Shown here in pieces: positions 14,388 to 14,627 of a DNA stretch of 14,627 bases. The stretch covers positions 1-14,627 of the forward strand of contig CAYTCZ010000098.1 of assembly GCA_964436315.1 (NCBI GenBank), given 5' to 3'. The DNA comes from CAYTCZ01 sp964436315. GTDB lineage: Bacteria > Actinomycetota > Thermoleophilia > Gaiellales > Gaiellaceae. Each line of letters begins with the position of its first letter. Position 1 is the stretch's first letter. Both the position numbers and the translations under genes were made by a program. The notes under the pieces were generated by a model, which had not been told where the DNA came from, did not search any database, and saw only the letters and a list, made by a program, of their open reading frames with translations.

Positions 14388-14393
14388 TACAAT
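14388..14393 (+). promoter_or_regulatory. -10 element of the tRNA-Ile gene
   Basis: TACAAT is one base from TATAAT and would start transcription around 14400, about 6 bases before the mature tRNA. No -35 is clear. Confidence 0.45.
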
Positions 14394-14405
14394 CCGCCGT
14401 CGCGT

Positions 14406-14479
14406 GGGCGATTAGCTCAGCAGGTTAGAGCGCCGCTCTGATAAGGCGGAGGTCCCTGGTTCGAGTCCAGGATCGCCCA
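14406..14479 (+). tRNA. tRNA-Ile (anticodon GAT)
   Basis: The 74 bases fold into a full cloverleaf. The acceptor GGGCGAT (14406-14412) pairs perfectly with ATCGCCC (14472-14478) and the discriminator is A14479. The D stem is GCTC/GAGC (14415-14418, 14428-14431). The anticodon stem CCGCT/GGCGG encloses the loop CTGATAA (14438-14444), with GAT at 14440-14442. The T stem CCTGG/CCAGG encloses TTCGAGT (14460-14466). CCA is not encoded and must be added after transcription. It stands alone after parB rather than in an rRNA spacer. Confidence 0.97.
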
Positions 14480-14595
14480 TCGAGGAAAGCTTCCGCACTA
14501 AGCGGTTTCTGGCTGTCTCAGACGGCCGGCGACGGAACTGAGGGCACCGAGTGGGAAGAGTTTTGGAAAGCGGAGCTGGGACAGGAGGGCTCTTT
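14480..14595. other. Intergenic stretch after tRNA-Ile
   Basis: No gene is supported. A hairpin GGCTGT-CTCAG-ACGGCC (14511-14527, one G-T pair) lies 31 bases after the tRNA but has no T-run, and a 4-bp CCGC/GCGG stem (14493-14505) is followed only by TTT. Neither is a convincing terminator. Confidence 0.4.
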
Positions 14596-14627
14596 GTGCG
14601 GGTAGCTACGTGCGCCATATGGACGGG
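14596..14627 (+). CDS. Possible start of an unidentified gene, cut by the window end
   Basis: A strong AGGAGGG (14583-14589) lies 6 bases before GTG at 14596, which opens a frame reading MRVATCAIWT before the window ends. The ribosome-binding site is the main support. Ten residues are too few to name a family. The frame could close soon after the window end. Confidence 0.3.
   Translation, partial: MRVATCAIWT

Noticed and set aside
14412..14618. Minus-strand 68-residue frame containing GDPGLEPGTSALSERRSN
   Set aside because: This peptide is the antisense translation of a tRNA gene and is a well-known false protein. The tRNA-Ile fold on the plus strand explains it.
1..14627. CRISPR arrays, insertion sequences, phage, toxin-antitoxin or defence genes
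   Set aside because: Every sizeable conserved frame is accounted for by the origin-region genes. I saw no spaced direct repeats, transposase motifs or terminal inverted repeats.

Overview
This window is the replication-origin core of a high-GC bacterial chromosome. Two divergent gene blocks meet near position 9300-9580. The organism is most likely an actinomycetote, possibly of the Thermoleophilia; this is inference from a few traits. GyrA reads NDPPAAMRYTE-like (DDDPPAAMRYTE) around its active tyrosine and has Ala at the usual quinolone-site Ser, both as in mycobacteria. YidC is short and has no large periplasmic domain. There is no mnmE between jag and rsmG, GTG and TTG starts are common, and the tRNA has no encoded CCA. 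One trait does not fit: GyrB carries the long C-terminal insert typical of Proteobacteria and several other Gram-negative phyla.

Minus-strand block, read from the origin leftwards: dnaA, dnaN, recF, a DUF721/DciA gene, gyrB, gyrA. These make the initiator, the sliding clamp, the RecF repair ATPase, a probable helicase loader and DNA gyrase. The dnaN/recF and recF/dciA junctions each overlap by 4 bases (CTGA, ATGA). The recF overlap implies an unusual CTG start that restores the conserved N-terminus.

Plus-strand block, read rightwards: rpmH, rnpA, yidD, yidC, jag (khpB), rsmG, parA, parB, then tRNA-Ile(GAT). It covers ribosome and tRNA maturation, membrane-protein insertion, an RNA-binding regulator, 16S rRNA methylation and chromosome segregation. 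rnpA/yidD, yidD/yidC and yidC/jag all overlap as GTGA. rpmH is only 44 codons with a GTG start.

Two intergenic gaps look origin-related. The dnaA-rpmH gap (9285-9581) holds a dnaA promoter, an AT-rich stretch, a TTATCAACA box, a head-to-head pair of CTCCACA half-boxes, and the rpmH -10. The dnaA-dnaN gap (7748-7928) holds a CTATCCACA box and, next to dnaN, two abutting weak box-like 9-mers followed by CTA-type trinucleotides resembling a DnaA-trio unwinding element. A hairpin plus T-run sits right before the gyrB start and would cover its ribosome-binding site.

I saw no mobile element, CRISPR array, defence system or broken gene. The ends are intergenic or partial: 1-81 is downstream of gyrA, and a new plus-strand gene may begin at 14596. 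The notable points are regulatory and evolutionary details within a well-known gene cluster, not a new system.
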